Shown: one piece after another, positions 62,082 through 64,000 of the stretch
Layout of the letters: the number at the start of each line of letters is the position of its first letter
Position numbering within the stretch: position 1 is the first letter of the stretch
Assembly: GCF_016616235.1 (NCBI RefSeq)
Contig: NZ_CP067100.1
Span: forward strand, 2,911,001 to 2,975,000
Direction: 5' to 3'
DNA length: 64,000 nucleotides
Origin: Bradyrhizobium diazoefficiens
GTDB lineage: Bacteria > Pseudomonadota > Alphaproteobacteria > Rhizobiales > Xanthobacteraceae
Position numbers and translations under genes: made by a program
The notes under the pieces: model-generated
The model's input: only the letters and a program-made list of their open reading frames with translations
Database searches by the model: none
What the model was told of the DNA's origin: nothing

Positions 62082-63200
62082 ATGCAGCGAACCAAAGCCC
62101 CCTTCCGTGCCGACGAAGTCGGCAGCCTCCTGCGCCCCGCCAAGATCAAGGACGCCCGTGCCAAGCTCGAGAAGGGCGAGATCTCGGCCGACGATCTGCG
62201 CAAGATCGAGGACATGGAGATCGAGAAGGTCGTGCACAAGCAGGCTTCGATCGGGCTGAAGCTCGCGACCGACGGCGAATTCCGCCGCTCCTGGTGGCAT
62301 TTCGATTTTCTGGCCAAGCTCACCGGTTGCGAGATGTTCCATCCCGACACCGGCATCCAGTTCGCGGGCGTTGAGACCCGGCATGATGCGGTGCGCGTGA
62401 TCGGCAGGCTCGACTTCCCCGATGAGCATCCCATGCTGGACCACTTCCGCTTCCTGAAGAAGGTCGCCGACCAGGCCCACGTCACGGCCAAGATGACGAT
62501 CCCGTCGCCCGCGGTGCTGCACTTCCGCGGCGGTCGCAAGTCGATCTCCAAGGACGTCTATCCCGACCTCGACGCCTTCTACGAGGATCTCGGCAAGACC
62601 TACCGCAAGGCCGTGAAGGCGTTCTACGACGCCGGCTGCCGCTATCTGCAATTCGACGACACCGTGTGGGCCTATCTCTGCTCGCAGGACGAGTTGCAGA
62701 AGGCGCGCGAGCGTGGCGACAATCCGGACGGCCTGCAGCAGATCTATGCCCGCATCATCAACTACGCGCTGGCCGAGAAGCCCGCCGACATGGTGGTGAC
62801 GACGCATGTCTGCCGCGGCAATTTCCGCTCGACCTGGATTTCCTCGGGCGGCTACGAGCCGGTAGCCGAGACCATGCTCGCCGGCACCAATTACGACGGC
62901 TATTTCCTCGAATACGACAGTGATCGCGCCGGCGGCTTCGAGCCGCTGCGCTTCCTGCCCAAGGGCAACAAGGTGGTCGTGGTCGGCGTCATCACCTCGA
63001 AGTTCGGCGAGCTCGAGAAGAAGGACGACATCAAGCGCCGTCTGGAAGAAGCCGCCAAGTTCGCCCCGCTGGAGCAACTCGCGCTCTCGCCGCAGTGCGG
63101 CTTTGCTTCGACCGAAGAGGGCAACATCCTCTCCGAGGAGGAGCAGTGGGCCAAGCTCAGCCTCGCGGTCGAGATCGCGAAGGAAGTGTGGGGCAACTGA
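62082..63200 (+). CDS. MetE-like cobalamin-independent methyltransferase (single domain)
   Basis: A 372-residue protein of the UROD/MetE superfamily with the C-terminal-type barrel of MetE. Zinc-site residues are visible in TTHVCRGNF, LEYDSDR and SPQCGFAS. MetE proper is about 750 residues with two barrels; this has one only, so it is not a full methionine synthase. Members of this size act on methylated thiols or related small molecules. It follows the second liv operon by 19 bases and may act on the imported compound. The substrate is unknown. Confidence 0.78.
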   Translation: MQRTKAPFRADEVGSLLRPAKIKDARAKLEKGEISADDLRKIEDMEIEKVVHKQASIGLKLATDGEFRRSWWHFDFLAKLTGCEMFHPDTGIQFAGVETRHDAVRVIGRLDFPDEHPMLDHFRFLKKVADQAHVTAKMTIPSPAVLHFRGGRKSISKDVYPDLDAFYEDLGKTYRKAVKAFYDAGCRYLQFDDTVWAYLCSQDELQKARERGDNPDGLQQIYARIINYALAEKPADMVVTTHVCRGNFRSTWISSGGYEPVAETMLAGTNYDGYFLEYDSDRAGGFEPLRFLPKGNKVVVVGVITSKFGELEKKDDIKRRLEEAAKFAPLEQLALSPQCGFASTEEGNILSEEEQWAKLSLAVEIAKEVWGN

Positions 63201-63220
63201 GCCTCGCAGCTAGCCTCGCT

Positions 63221-63360
63221 CGTGTCCCGGACGCGCGTGCAACGCTCTTGCGTTGCTGCGCAGAGCCGGGACCCATGCTGCTAGACTTGCTCTTCGATGA
63301 TATAGGCCCCGGCTCGGCAGCGCACCGCTGAAGAAGCGCTGCGCTGCCTCCGGGGCACGA
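63221..63360. repeat. Intergenic palindromic element
   Basis: About 140 bases between the convergent MetE-like and caspase-like genes. A GTCCCGG and CCGGGAC pair (63224 and 63266 region) is followed by a second GGCCCCGG and CCGGGGC pair (63305 and 63351 region). The arrangement is one I recognise from Bradyrhizobium intergenic repeats and may end transcription in both directions. Confidence 0.55.
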
Positions 63361-63367
63361 GACCAAC

Positions 63368-64000
63368 TCACTTCTCCGCCAGATAGACCTCGCCCAGCAG
63401 CGACGAGTTCGACCACGGCACCTGCTTGTTCTTCGTGCTCGACACCACTTCGGCCCGAACCCGCGTCAGCATCTGCTGCACCTCCAGCCCCGGCGTGCCG
63501 ATGTGGCGCGAGAGCGCGGCGGAGAACGGCGAGTTGGCGCCTTCGCCGTCGAGCGCGACCTGGCCGGGCGCGGTGGCGAAGGCGATCAGCGTGCCGGCGC
63601 CGAGCGTCGCGCCGGCACCCAGGCTCGTCGGCGCTGCAAGGCCCGATGCCCCCTCGATAGCCCGATTGGTGCCGGCGCTCGCCATCTGCTGCGCCATCGG
63701 ATTGTTGCGGCAGGCGTCGAAGATCAAGATGTTGGTGCGGACTTGGTCGTCGAGGCCGGCCATGATCGTGTCCATATCGATCATCGCTTCCGTCATGCTC
63801 GCGCCCGGCTTGAGCTCGACGTCAACGGGAACGAGATAGTTGCGGCCGTCGACCTGCACGCCGTGCCCGGCATAGTAGACCAATGCGACCTGCGCCCGTG
63901 CCGCATCGCGCAGGAAATCGCGCGTCATCTTCTGCATCGTGGCGCGGTCGAGGTCGACGCCCTCGGCCACCGTGAAGCCGATGTCGCGCAGGCTCCTGGC
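63368..64000 (-). CDS. Caspase-like (peptidase C14) protein, 5' end cut by the window
   Basis: The last 210 residues of a larger protein; the frame stays open to the window edge. It has the caspase p20 hallmarks: LVYYAGHGVQ with the catalytic histidine, and ILIFDACRNNPM with the catalytic cysteine. SALTRHIGTP-type sequence and a basic tail follow. Bacterial homologues (metacaspase- or paracaspase-like) usually have an N-terminal signal or repeats, which are not in the window. Its role is not known. Confidence 0.85.
   Translation of the reverse strand, partial: ARSLRDIGFTVAEGVDLDRATMQKMTRDFLRDAARAQVALVYYAGHGVQVDGRNYLVPVDVELKPGASMTEAMIDMDTIMAGLDDQVRTNILIFDACRNNPMAQQMASAGTNRAIEGASGLAAPTSLGAGATLGAGTLIAFATAPGQVALDGEGANSPFSAALSRHIGTPGLEVQQMLTRVRAEVVSSTKNKQVPWSNSSLLGEVYLAEK

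Noticed and set aside
62082..63200. Full MetE methionine synthase
   Set aside because: Only one barrel of 372 residues is present, about half the length of MetE.

Overview
The window looks like the chromosome of a Bradyrhizobium-like alphaproteobacterium (Nitrobacteraceae). The evidence is high GC throughout, long antisense shadow reading frames, two branched-chain amino-acid (liv) transporter operons, and several short intergenic palindromic elements of a type I recognise from Bradyrhizobium and Rhodopseudomonas genomes. The genus call is inference. No rRNA, tRNA, CRISPR array or insertion sequence was recognised.

Positions 22-26618 (all minus strand) hold a Wzx/Wzy-type surface polysaccharide locus centred on nonulosonic acid (sialic-acid-like) synthesis. 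The core, 18646 down to 9597, is legB-legC-legG-legI-formyltransferase-ptmE-ptmF-legF-ptmA, mostly joined by 4-8 bp overlaps. This is the GDP-sugar route to a CMP-legionaminic-type acid known from Campylobacter, but with a formyltransferase in place of the usual N-acetyltransferase. Around it lie a Wzx flippase, a probable Wzy polymerase, a Wzz chain-length regulator, two paralogous non-haem-iron dioxygenase-like proteins, a GmhB-like phosphatase, one methyltransferase-like protein, a KpsS/KpsC-like and a second GT-B-like candidate transferase, a GT2 enzyme and two large membrane proteins. At the head of the strand (23680-26618) is a second nonulosonate branch: a 750-residue CBS-NeuB-SAF-TIM-barrel fusion overlapping a second CMP-sugar synthetase.

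Positions 26887-36618 (plus strand, divergent from the above) look like a polysaccharide decoration module: a NodU-type O-carbamoyltransferase, two GT-C-like membrane proteins, a GtrB/DPMS-like polyprenyl-phosphate glycosyltransferase, an asparagine-synthetase-like amidotransferase and three small SAM methyltransferases.

Positions 36636-46320 hold a PaaK-like CoA ligase, an AGE-family isomerase/epimerase and a first liv operon (livG, an acyl-CoA synthetase, livH, livM, livK, livF), probably for uptake and CoA activation of a carboxylic acid or amino acid. Positions 46660-54607 are regulatory and miscellaneous: a Crp/Fnr regulator, an MFS exporter, a giant zinc-ribbon/cyclase/AAA/TPR protein, a peroxiredoxin-like protein and a DUF5939-type cyclase. 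Positions 54623-56807 hold a HemD-like protein, PurU and a small lipoprotein. Positions 57053-63200 hold a second, complete liv operon (K-H-M-G-F) with a perfect palindrome at its promoter, a long leader and a downstream MetE-like methyltransferase. The right edge cuts a caspase-like (peptidase C14) gene.
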